Assembly: GCA_027452265.1 (NCBI GenBank)
Contig: DAIDGR010000017.1
Location: forward strand, 22,732 to 86,731
Reading direction: 5' to 3'
DNA length: 64,000 bases
Source of the DNA: Caulobacteraceae bacterium
Lineage (GTDB): Bacteria; Pseudomonadota; Alphaproteobacteria; Caulobacterales; Caulobacteraceae
The first letter of the stretch is position 1. Each line of letters starts with the position of its first letter. Under the pieces are notes generated by a model. It saw nothing but the letters and a program-made list of their open reading frames with translations. It was not told where the DNA came from and searched no databases. The translations under genes and the position numbers were made by a program. Shown piece by piece: positions 1-8,231 of this stretch.

Positions 1-272
1 TCGGTTTCGAAGGGGCTCTGGCGCTTGGTCGGCGGATTGATCGCGGCGACTGGGTCCCCGAGGCCATCAGCCTGATGAAGCGAAACAATTGCGGCAAGGC
101 CCTGGATATCGCCCGGGTCGCCCGCGACATGCACGGGGGCAACGGCATCTCCGGCGAATACCATGTCATGCGTCATGCGGCGAACCTGGAGACGGTCAAT
201 ACCTACGAGGGCGCGCATGATGTCCACGCCCTGATTTTGGGCCGCGCCATCACCGGCGAAAACGCATTCTGA
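1..272 (+). CDS. Acyl-CoA dehydrogenase, probably glutaryl-CoA dehydrogenase, C-terminal part (5' truncated by window)
   Basis: Frame open from window edge; [59 protein letters not shown] matches the GCDH-type C-terminus. Confidence 0.85.
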   Translation, partial: GFEGALALGRRIDRGDWVPEAISLMKRNNCGKALDIARVARDMHGGNGISGEYHVMRHAANLETVNTYEGAHDVHALILGRAITGENAF

Positions 273-282
273 CCTTCGCCCC

Positions 283-1962
283 ATGACGTCCTTGCAAGGC
301 GCGGCGCCGGCTGCGGAGACCGCAAACCCGTCCCTTGTCACGGTGGTCGCCGCCTCGTCCCTCGGGGCCATTTTCGAGTGGTACGATTTCTTCGTCTTCG
401 GGGTTCTCGCCCCGGTGATCGCCAAGGTGTTCTTCAGCGGCCTGGACTCTACGGCCGGACTTCTGGCCGCGCTCGGCCTGTTCGGCGCCGGCTTCTTCTT
501 TCGGCCCATGGGGGCGCTGATCTTCGGCCGTCTTGGCGACCGGCTGGGGCGAAAGGGCGCCTTCCTGACCACCGTCACCATGATGGGGGGCGCGACCATC
601 GCCATCGGCCTCCTGCCCACCTGGCGCCAGGCCGGCGCCATCGCGCCTATGCTGCTGATCCTGATGCGAATCCTGCAGGGTCTGGCGCTGGGCGGCCAGT
701 GGGGCGGCGCGGCCGTCTATGTCGCGGAACACGCTCCAGCGAACCGGCGAGGCGCCGCCACGGGTTGGATCGCGGTAGCGGCGGCGCCGGGTCTGGTGGC
801 GGCGCTCGGCCTGATCCTGATCCTGCGCGCCTTGATGGGCGAGGCCCGCTTCGCCTCGGATGGATGGATCGCCGGCTGGCGCATCCCGTTCCTGGTCTCC
901 TCCCTGCTTCTGGGAATTTCGGTATGGATGCGCCTGAGGCTGACCGAAAGCCCGGCCTTCCAAGCCATGGAGGCCTCCGGCGGCGCGTCCAAGGCGCCGT
1001 TGAGAGACGCGTTCGGACGCTGGTCCAATCTGAAGCTCGTCCTCATTGCCCTTGTCGCGGTGATGAGCGCCCAGGGCGCGGTGTGGTACACGGTCTTCTT
1101 CTACGCCGAGCAGGTGTTTCTGGAGCGCTTCATGAAGCTCTCGCCCCAGACCGGCGCGGCCCTCCTCCTGATCGCCACCGCGGCCAGCGGCCCGCTCTAT
1201 ATCTTCTTCGCCGGACTGTCGGACCGGGTCGGCCGCAAATGGGTGATCTGGTCGGGCATGGCCCTGGCCCTGGCGACGTTTCCGCCGGGCTTCCACCTTC
1301 TGGCGCGGTTCGCCAATCCGGCCCTGGTCGAGGCCCAGGCGCGCACCCCAATCCAGGTGGTCGCCGACCCGGCGCGCTGCGCGGTTCAGTTCGATCTCGT
1401 GGGCAAGGCAAGGTTCGTCGGGTCCTGCGACATCGCCAAATCGGCTCTGGCCAATGCCGGGGTCTCGTATGCGAATCTGGCCCGCCCCGGGCCGGGCGTC
1501 GCCATCGTTCAGGTCGGGGACCAGGCGGTGCCGGCCTTTGAGGGCGCTGGCCTTGGGGCGCCCGCCCTTGCCGCCGCGCGCGCAGGGTTCGAGGCCCGGC
1601 TCCATGCCGCCCTCGCCCGGGCGGGGTACCCGGCCAAGGCGGATCCGGCGCGGGTCAACTTTCCGGGCCTTCTGGCGGTGATGCTGGTCTTCGTGGTGGC
1701 GGCCACGGCTCTGTATTCTCCAATCGCCGCCACGCTGGTGGAGCTGTTCCCGACCCGCATCCGCTACACCGCCCTGTCGCTGCCATACCATGTCGGGACA
1801 GGTTGGGTTGGCGGCTTCGTGCCGGTCAGCGCCTTCGCCATCGTCACGGCCACGGGCAGTCTCTATGCCGGCCTCTGGTATCCGGCGATCTTCACGGGAT
1901 TGAGCGTTCTCACCCTTCCCTTCCTCCTGCCCGAGACCCGCGGACGATCGCTCGACGGGTAG
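283..1962 (+). CDS. MFS transporter, metabolite:H+ symporter type, with large soluble insertion
   Basis: 559 aa; FEWYDFFVFG N-terminus and GRLGDRLGRK / GLSDRVGRK MFS signatures. Confidence 0.85.
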   Translation: MTSLQGAAPAAETANPSLVTVVAASSLGAIFEWYDFFVFGVLAPVIAKVFFSGLDSTAGLLAALGLFGAGFFFRPMGALIFGRLGDRLGRKGAFLTTVTMMGGATIAIGLLPTWRQAGAIAPMLLILMRILQGLALGGQWGGAAVYVAEHAPANRRGAATGWIAVAAAPGLVAALGLILILRALMGEARFASDGWIAGWRIPFLVSSLLLGISVWMRLRLTESPAFQAMEASGGASKAPLRDAFGRWSNLKLVLIALVAVMSAQGAVWYTVFFYAEQVFLERFMKLSPQTGAALLLIATAASGPLYIFFAGLSDRVGRKWVIWSGMALALATFPPGFHLLARFANPALVEAQARTPIQVVADPARCAVQFDLVGKARFVGSCDIAKSALANAGVSYANLARPGPGVAIVQVGDQAVPAFEGAGLGAPALAAARAGFEARLHAALARAGYPAKADPARVNFPGLLAVMLVFVVAATALYSPIAATLVELFPTRIRYTALSLPYHVGTGWVGGFVPVSAFAIVTATGSLYAGLWYPAIFTGLSVLTLPFLLPETRGRSLDG

Positions 1963-1972
1963 GGGTGGGGCC

Positions 1973-2884
1973 TCAGGGCTGTTCGATCGCTGGCGCGGGG
2001 CGGATCAGATCAACCCGTGCGCCGCGTTCGCGCAGGGCGCCCGCATGGGCCTCAGGTTCCTTGGCCGCCGCCACGGTCACAATCAGACCGTCCTGCGTGG
2101 CCTGAACCAGCTCGCCGGCCTGACTCAGACCGCCGCGCGCCGCATCGCGGCGAGCAAATCGGGTCACGGCCGCCTCACCTCCCTCGTCCGCCGCCACGAG
2201 GTCCGCCGCGCTCAGAGCCTGAACGGCGCGCAAGGACAGGCGTTCAAGGTCCGACGGGACTTCGACCAGGGCGATTCGCCCCGCCGCCGCCGCGACTTCC
2301 CGGGCCAGCGCGGCGTCGAGCGCGCGGCTGGCCGCGTCGACATCGCCAAGGTCCGCGGCCCGCGCGGCCTCGCCGGTCAGCATCTCGCGGAAGAAGGCGC
2401 GGCGCCGGGCCATGTCCGGAAAGGCGTTCACGATCGCTTCGCGCCGCGCGCCGAAGAGGTCGGCCAGCGGCCCGAGCCCTGGGGGCAGCAGGGCCTCCAG
2501 CCGCGCGCGCAGCCAGGAGGCCATGACCGGCGCGGCGCCGCTGGTGCCGATTCCGATCACCAGGCGGCCGCGATCAATCACGCTGGGGCTCGTGAAGTCA
2601 CAGAGGTCAGGTTGATCGACCACGTTCAACGGCGCCCCACCCGACGGACAGGCGGCGCGCGCGGCGGCGGCGGCGGCTCTCGCCCAGGCCGAATCGAACG
2701 AGGCGACGAAGATCAGATGGGCGCCCTGATAGGCCGACGGGTCCAGGCCCTCGTCGCGCCCCAATCGGCGCACCCGCGCGGGAGAGCCCTCGAAAAGTCT
2801 GGCCTTGGCGTGCGCCGGCTCGCCATCTCCGGCGATGACCACCAAACGATTCCTCAGGGGGAAAAAGGCGGGGAAGGCGTCCAT
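1973..2884 (-). CDS. Siroheme synthase N-terminal domain-like protein (precorrin-2 dehydrogenase/ferrochelatase) with atypical C-terminus
   Basis: FPLRNRLVVIAGDGEPAHAKARLF, VVDQPDLCDFTSPSVIDRGRLVIGIGTSGAAPVMASWLRARLE typical of CysG-N/Met8p. Confidence 0.85.
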   Translation of the reverse strand: MDAFPAFFPLRNRLVVIAGDGEPAHAKARLFEGSPARVRRLGRDEGLDPSAYQGAHLIFVASFDSAWARAAAAAARAACPSGGAPLNVVDQPDLCDFTSPSVIDRGRLVIGIGTSGAAPVMASWLRARLEALLPPGLGPLADLFGARREAIVNAFPDMARRRAFFREMLTGEAARAADLGDVDAASRALDAALAREVAAAAGRIALVEVPSDLERLSLRAVQALSAADLVAADEGGEAAVTRFARRDAARGGLSQAGELVQATQDGLIVTVAAAKEPEAHAGALRERGARVDLIRPAPAIEQP

Positions 2885-2995
2885 GTCAGGGCGTTAACCT
2901 TCACTCAAGCTCCTCGATACCCCTTCTTTACACCTGTCGGCCATGTTTCGCCCGGCCGCCGCATCGCCGGTGGAGACAGGAAGGCGGCGGATCGC

Positions 2996-3877
2996 ATGCA
3001 TCCCCTTTTGGCGAAACTCGGTCTGGGCGTGGCCCAGTTCGGCCTCGATGGAAGGTCGCGCGGGGCGGCGCGTCCGCCCGAGATTGAGGTGCGCGATATG
3101 CTGGCCCTGGCCGAACGCTCGGGCCTGTCGGTGCTCGACGCCGGCGCCGCCTCGGCCCATGGCGAGGCCGTGATTGGCGCGGTCATGCCCCGGCCCTGGG
3201 GTCTGCGCGTGACCGTGCGCGCCGCGCGCGGCGACAAGGGCCCCGATCATGTGGAGGCCGAGGCGCGCGCCTCTCTGGCTCGCCTGGGCGTCCAGAAAGC
3301 CGACGCCATCATGGTCCAGGCCGCGGGCGACCTGTTCTCGCCATTTGGGGCTGAGATGTGGACGCGCCTGCTTCGCCTGCGCGATGAGGGCCTGTTCGAC
3401 CGCGTGGGGATCTCGGCCTACGCCTCCGATGATCCGCCTGGCCTGGCCCGGCGCTTTCACCCCGATCTGATCCAGGCGCCTGCCAGCCTCCTCGACCAGA
3501 GGCTTCTGGTGGATGGCAGCCTCAAGGCCGTGCGCGACCTCGGCGTCGAGGTGCATCTGCGCGCGATCTTCCTCAATGGCCCCCTGTTCCGCCCGGCGGA
3601 CCGGGCTCCGGCGCACCTGAAGGCGGCGGCCATCCGCCTGTCCCGCGCCCGCCGCCTGATCGCCGAGGGCCGCAGTGATCCGCTACAGGCGGCTCTCGGC
3701 TTCGCCCTTTCGCGACATGAAGCCGACGTGGTCATCGCTGGCGCGTCCTCGGCGGCGGAGCTTTCGGCCATCATCGCCGCGGCCTCCAACCCTCCCCCCG
3801 ATCTCGACTGGGACGACATGGCGCTGGAGGAGCCGGATCTGTTCGACCCGACCCCTCACCGCTGGGCGGCCGCCTAA
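2996..3877 (+). CDS. Aldo/keto reductase family protein
   Basis: LGLGVAQFGLDG... RVGISAYASDDP... ALGFALSRHEADVVIAGASSAAEL; ATG at 2996 in frame. Confidence 0.75.
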   Translation: MHPLLAKLGLGVAQFGLDGRSRGAARPPEIEVRDMLALAERSGLSVLDAGAASAHGEAVIGAVMPRPWGLRVTVRAARGDKGPDHVEAEARASLARLGVQKADAIMVQAAGDLFSPFGAEMWTRLLRLRDEGLFDRVGISAYASDDPPGLARRFHPDLIQAPASLLDQRLLVDGSLKAVRDLGVEVHLRAIFLNGPLFRPADRAPAHLKAAAIRLSRARRLIAEGRSDPLQAALGFALSRHEADVVIAGASSAAELSAIIAAASNPPPDLDWDDMALEEPDLFDPTPHRWAAA

Positions 3878-5823
3878 CCCCCCGGCCTGGCGGCGTCGAA
3901 GCTCCATGTCACGCCACCAAAGGCGCCGATCCCTGGGCGCTCGAACCCGATCGGGTCCTGATAGTGGCGATTCAAGAGGTTATCGATCCTGGCGAACAGG
4001 CTGATCCGGTCATCCAGCCTGTAGGTCGCCGCCAGATCGACCGTGGCGTAGGGGCTGGCCCACAGGCGTGGAACGCTGAAATCGCGGCTCGCATCAACCC
4101 AGCCGCCCTTATATTCCAGTGTCGCTGACAGCTTGAGGCGGGAGGTCGCCGACCAGGCGCCGGTCAGGCTGGCCACGTCCTTGGGCCGTCTCAGAAGCTC
4201 CAGCCCCGTCGTATCGTCCTGGGTGAACGTGTAGGTGTAGTCCGCCCGCACGCTCAGACGCGAGGTCGGGTTGAGCGTGATGAAGGTTTCAGCGCCATAG
4301 GTCGTGGCCCGGCCGATATTGGCGTAGGACGTCCCGTCGGCATTGGTGTCGATCAGGTCCTTGATGACATTGTGAAACCAGGTTGCCCCGACGCGCAGGA
4401 CCGGTCCGAACAGAGGCTGCTCAAAGCCGATATCATAGCCCTGACTGCGTTCGGGCTTGAGGTTGGGATTGGCGAAGAAATCGAAGCTGGGAAAGCTGAC
4501 ATAAAGGTCCGACAGGGTCGGGGCCTTGAAGCCGGTCCCATAACTCGCCTTCAACTCCGTGCCGGTCGCCGCGATCGTATAGACGGGTGCGATGCGCCAG
4601 GTGGCCGCAGATCCGAACCGCTGATCGTGATCCTCGCGCACGCTGGCCGAGAGATCGAAGCCGCGCAGCGGCGTCAGATCCGCCTCCAGATAGGCGGCCT
4701 CGCGGGTGTCGCTGGCGTTGATCGGGCTGTCATTCAGGCGGTCGAGGTCCGCGTCCGCCCCACCGACCAGGGTGACGGCGGGCGATAGCTTCAGGGTTCC
4801 CTGCCAATCGCCCTTGATCCGGTCGCCGTTGTCGATGGTCGGCGGCGGGGCGCCAAAGCCATCGTTCGGTGAGAGGATCGTGGTGCGATAGAGGGTGTAA
4901 CCAAGGCCAAACACATCCTCCAGCCGGCCATCCAGGCTGCTCAGTCGCGCCTCCGCGCGGGTGAAAAGCTGGCGGGTGAGCTGGTCGGAGGGGTTGGGGT
5001 CGGGAATGGCCGGAAATACGCTGTAGTCTTCGCCGGTATAGTGCAGGTCGGCGTCGACGAAGCGAGCGACGAGACCCAGGCTGAGATCCGGGGTCGCCTG
5101 ATAGTCGAGCTTGGTCCCGGCAGTGAAGTTCTCGTCGCGATCCTTGTTGAGCGCCTCCCCGGGGGCGAGCAGGCCCGCGGGCGTCACCGGCGTGGCGCCG
5201 GAATAGTCATTGGCGACCTCGAGGCTGTAGTCGAAGCGCGAGTCTCCGCCCGACAGCCTCGCATTGGCGTTCACCGTGTCGAAGCTGCCGCCCTCGACGG
5301 TGGCCTCGATATGGGCCGGGCCGCTGCCCCGCTCGGTGATGATGTTGATCACCCCACCCACCGCGTCTGAGCCATAGAGGCTTGAGGCGGGGCCGCGCAG
5401 GACCTCGACGCGCGCGATCCCGGTAGTCAGGACCTGGCCGAAATCGAACGCGCCGACGCTGGGATCGTCCACATCGACGCCATCGAGGACGACCTTGGTG
5501 TGATCCGAATCCGCGCCTCGGATGAAGACCGAGGTAAGCCCCCCCGGCCCGCCGGTCTGGACGACGGCCAGCCCTGGCGTGGCGCGCAGCGCCGAGGGCA
5601 GGTCGCGCCACTGAAAGGTCTTGAGGTCGCTCGCCGTGATTAGGCTGATCGAACTCGCCACATCGGTGAGGGGGGTGGCGACCCGGGTCGCCGTGATGAC
5701 GACGGGGGTGACATCGGTGGGCTGCGGCGCCTGACTGATGTCCTGGGCCAGAAGTGGCGTTGCGGCGCAAACCGCGCCGAACAGGAACGCCCCGCCGGCG
5801 GCGGGGTTGAGGAGGGCGGACAT
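3874..5823 (-). CDS. btuB: TonB-dependent vitamin B12 receptor
   Basis: Plug domain (VVITATRVATPLTDVASSISLITASDL, GVDVDDPSVGAFDF, RVEVLRGPASSLYGSDAVGGVINIIT) and C-terminal beta-barrel; downstream of cobalamin riboswitch; signal-peptide start at 5823. Confidence 0.88.
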   Translation of the reverse strand: MSALLNPAAGGAFLFGAVCAATPLLAQDISQAPQPTDVTPVVITATRVATPLTDVASSISLITASDLKTFQWRDLPSALRATPGLAVVQTGGPGGLTSVFIRGADSDHTKVVLDGVDVDDPSVGAFDFGQVLTTGIARVEVLRGPASSLYGSDAVGGVINIITERGSGPAHIEATVEGGSFDTVNANARLSGGDSRFDYSLEVANDYSGATPVTPAGLLAPGEALNKDRDENFTAGTKLDYQATPDLSLGLVARFVDADLHYTGEDYSVFPAIPDPNPSDQLTRQLFTRAEARLSSLDGRLEDVFGLGYTLYRTTILSPNDGFGAPPPTIDNGDRIKGDWQGTLKLSPAVTLVGGADADLDRLNDSPINASDTREAAYLEADLTPLRGFDLSASVREDHDQRFGSAATWRIAPVYTIAATGTELKASYGTGFKAPTLSDLYVSFPSFDFFANPNLKPERSQGYDIGFEQPLFGPVLRVGATWFHNVIKDLIDTNADGTSYANIGRATTYGAETFITLNPTSRLSVRADYTYTFTQDDTTGLELLRRPKDVASLTGAWSATSRLKLSATLEYKGGWVDASRDFSVPRLWASPYATVDLAATYRLDDRISLFARIDNLLNRHYQDPIGFERPGIGAFGGVTWSFDAARPGG

Positions 5824-5967
5824 GAAAGAACCTCGCGGTTGGACGTGACACGTCACCGCGAATGAGACGCCTCCCCGCCGCGCCGGCGCCCATCTGGGTC
5901 GCCCGCCCGCCAGCTTGGTCGTCCGCCTCGGCTCACCCCGTCCGACGCGTTCGCGCGTGACCACGGC

Positions 5968-6165
5968 GTGTGGCAGGTCTCCTGGCTCACGGGTCACTGC
6001 CTTCGACCGGCCTTCCCAGCCCGCGAGGGACCAGTGGCGCGCAAGGGTCTTCAGGCTCGCCGCTCACAGTTGCGGGGGCAGCCGCGGGTTTGATGGGGCC
6101 CAAAAGTCGAGGCCCGTTTCGCACCGCGTTCCCTATTAATCCCTTTCGGGAGCCACGCCGCGAGG
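5968..6165 (-). promoter_or_regulatory. Cobalamin riboswitch upstream of btuB
   Basis: Minus strand contains GCTGCCCCCGCAACTGTGAGCGGCG, GCCACTGG...GGGAAGG, and B12-box GTGAGCCAGGAGACCTGCC; 5' CCCGAAAGGGATTAATAGGGAA. Confidence 0.93.
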
Positions 6166-6182
6166 TGCGCCCCAAACGCGCC

Positions 6183-6671
6183 TCAAGTCAAGCTTGCAGC
6201 GGCAAGGGACTTCAGCGCCGCGCCGCTCAACCGCCGGGTGATCCAGGCCGAGGCCTCGATCGCGCCCAGGCGATCATAGAAGTCGCGGGCCGGGGTGTTC
6301 CAGTCCAGGACCGCCCAGTCCATCCGCGCGAGTCCCTCGGCTTCGCAGCGTCGGGCCAGATGAGCCATAAGGGCCAGACCCACCCCACGCCCCCGCGCCT
6401 CCGGCCGTACGAACAGGTCCTCCAGATAGATGCCGTGCCGGCCCTCGAAGGTGGAGAGATTGTAGAACCAGAACGCGAACCCCACCGGTACGCCGTCCAG
6501 TTCGGCAATGTCGCAAAAGGCGCGAGCGTGATCGGTGAAGAGCATGGCCTCGATGGCCGGAAGGTCGGCCTTCACCTCGTGCTCCAGCCGCTCATAGGCC
6601 GCCAGTTCCCGGATCAGGGCGAGCACGAGAGGCCCTTCGTCGCGCCGGGCGGGGCGGATGGTGAGGGACAT
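6183..6671 (-). CDS. GNAT family N-acetyltransferase
   Basis: IRPARRDEGPLVLALIRELAAYE, LEDLFVRPEARGRGVGLALMAHLARRC acetyl-CoA binding motif. Confidence 0.88.
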   Translation of the reverse strand: MSLTIRPARRDEGPLVLALIRELAAYERLEHEVKADLPAIEAMLFTDHARAFCDIAELDGVPVGFAFWFYNLSTFEGRHGIYLEDLFVRPEARGRGVGLALMAHLARRCEAEGLARMDWAVLDWNTPARDFYDRLGAIEASAWITRRLSGAALKSLAAASLT

Positions 6672-6787
6672 GGGCTTAGCTCCAGGGATAAGGCCCAGAG
6701 GGCCAGTCGATCTTGACCCCCAGGGTCCACGCGAGGCATGGGGAAACGCAAGAGCCTCGAAGCCGGGGCGAACGAGGGAGACGTTCC

Positions 6788-8164
6788 ATGCGGGCGATTC
6801 GCGCGGGGCTCGTAGCGGTCCTGATGTTGGCCTTTCTGGCGCCTGTGGCCGCCTGGGCCAAGGCGGCGGCGCCGCCGCCGATTTCCAAGGAGGCGCGAGC
6901 TAAGGGCATGGCCGACGCGCCGGCCCTGATCACGGCGTCCGGGACGGACTGCCAGCTCGCCGACGCCCGTCTGGTCGGCGAGGGGACGGACCCCAAGACC
7001 AAGATCAAGCAGACCGCCTATGAGGTGGCGTGCACCGGCGGCGAAGGCTTCCTGCTGGTCAAGAAGGGCGACGCGGTCAACGCCTTCCCCTGCATTCAGG
7101 CGGATATGCCCCAGGCGGACGGCAAACCCAGCACCTCGCGCTGCGAATTGCCCGGGAACGCCGATCCCAATGCCGGCCTAGCGCCCTATATCGCCAAGGC
7201 CAACCTGACCTGCGCGCCGGACAAGGTGCGCGCCATCGGCCAGTCCGCCACCAACACCTTCTTCGAGCTGTCCTGCCCGAACAATCCTGGCGGCTTCATC
7301 ATGGTCACCTCCTCGCCCATGCGCCCGGACAAGCCGGTTCAGGTCAATCCCTGCATCATGGTGCCGGAGACCTCGAACCTCGCCTGCACCCTGACGCCGC
7401 GCGCGGCTCAGCTTGCCGTGGTCGACCGGCTGAACAGCCTGGCCAACAAGAACTGCACCATCAAGGACGGGGGCCGCGGGTTCCTGGGCGAAGCCCAGAG
7501 CGGCAAGACCTATTATGAGGCGGCCTGCTCCGACGGAAAGGGCTTCATCCTGGTCGAGGCGCCCAACGGGTCGCTGGCCGAGGCCATCCCCTGCGCCGAT
7601 GCCGACATGATCCTGGGCGGCTGCAAGCTGACCGACACGCGTCAGGCCAAGACCGAACAGGCGGCGCTCTACACCGATCTCTCGAAGAAGGCGGGCTTTG
7701 ACTGCGCCGTGTCCGGATATGCGCCCCTGCCTGGCAAGGCGGGTCTCGCCAATACCGAGGTGGTCGAGCTGGCCTGCTCCAACCGGCCGGATGGCGGAAT
7801 CGGCTTTTTCGGAGCCACGGCCTCGGACCCGTCGACGGTCTATGACTGCGCGCGGTCGGAGCTTGTGGGCTATCGTTGCAGCCTGACCAAGCCCTCGGCG
7901 GCCTATGCCGCCCTGACGGCCGATCTCAAGGCCCTGGGCCGCGACAGCTGCACGGTCTCGGAGTCGCGCGTCGTCGGACTCAACGCCCAGGAAAAGACCG
8001 GGTTTGTCGAGGTCGGCTGTTCGGACGGATTGCAGGGCTACATGCTGAAATACAGCGTCGACCCGCCGCTTCCGATGAAGCCTCAGGCCGCGATCATCTG
8101 CGTTCAGGCCAGCGGCATCAGCGGCGGCTGCCAGCTTCCCGGCAACAAGCCCAAGGCAAGCTGA
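6788..8164 (+). CDS. Secreted protein of five tandem four-cysteine modules, unknown function
   Basis: Signal peptide MRAIRAGLVAVLMLAFLAPVAAWA; repeats each with C...C...C...C. Confidence 0.8.
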   Translation: MRAIRAGLVAVLMLAFLAPVAAWAKAAAPPPISKEARAKGMADAPALITASGTDCQLADARLVGEGTDPKTKIKQTAYEVACTGGEGFLLVKKGDAVNAFPCIQADMPQADGKPSTSRCELPGNADPNAGLAPYIAKANLTCAPDKVRAIGQSATNTFFELSCPNNPGGFIMVTSSPMRPDKPVQVNPCIMVPETSNLACTLTPRAAQLAVVDRLNSLANKNCTIKDGGRGFLGEAQSGKTYYEAACSDGKGFILVEAPNGSLAEAIPCADADMILGGCKLTDTRQAKTEQAALYTDLSKKAGFDCAVSGYAPLPGKAGLANTEVVELACSNRPDGGIGFFGATASDPSTVYDCARSELVGYRCSLTKPSAAYAALTADLKALGRDSCTVSESRVVGLNAQEKTGFVEVGCSDGLQGYMLKYSVDPPLPMKPQAAIICVQASGISGGCQLPGNKPKAS

Positions 8165-8200
8165 CCCCGCTCAGCCAAGCGGCCCATTCACGTTATGGAG

Positions 8201-8226
8201 GGGCGGGCGCCGCAAGGCGCCCGCCC
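8201..8226. terminator. Perfect 11-bp stem, GCAA tetraloop hairpin between convergent genes
   Basis: GGGCGGGCGCC-GCAA-GGCGCCCGCCC followed by tgttctc. Confidence 0.75.
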
Positions 8227-8231
8227 TGTTC

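Noticed and set aside
257-268. cgaaaacgcat match to repeat half B
   Set aside because: 11-bp match only, encodes the C-terminus (GENAF) of the acyl-CoA dehydrogenase; no palindrome.
250-1791. 513-aa minus-strand ORF antisense to the MFS gene
   Set aside because: Low-complexity G/R/D/Q-rich shadow ORF typical of high-GC DNA; the plus-strand frame has clear MFS signatures.
2045-2995. N-terminal extension of the 610-aa aldo/keto reductase ORF
   Set aside because: Extension is antisense to the CysG-like gene and low complexity; a good ATG exists at 2996.
5824-5997. In-frame N-terminal extension of btuB into the riboswitch
   Set aside because: Signal-peptide start fits 5823; the upstream stretch is the structured leader RNA.
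5987-6175. 62-aa ORF within the riboswitch
   Set aside because: Entirely inside the cobalamin riboswitch; composition dictated by RNA motifs.
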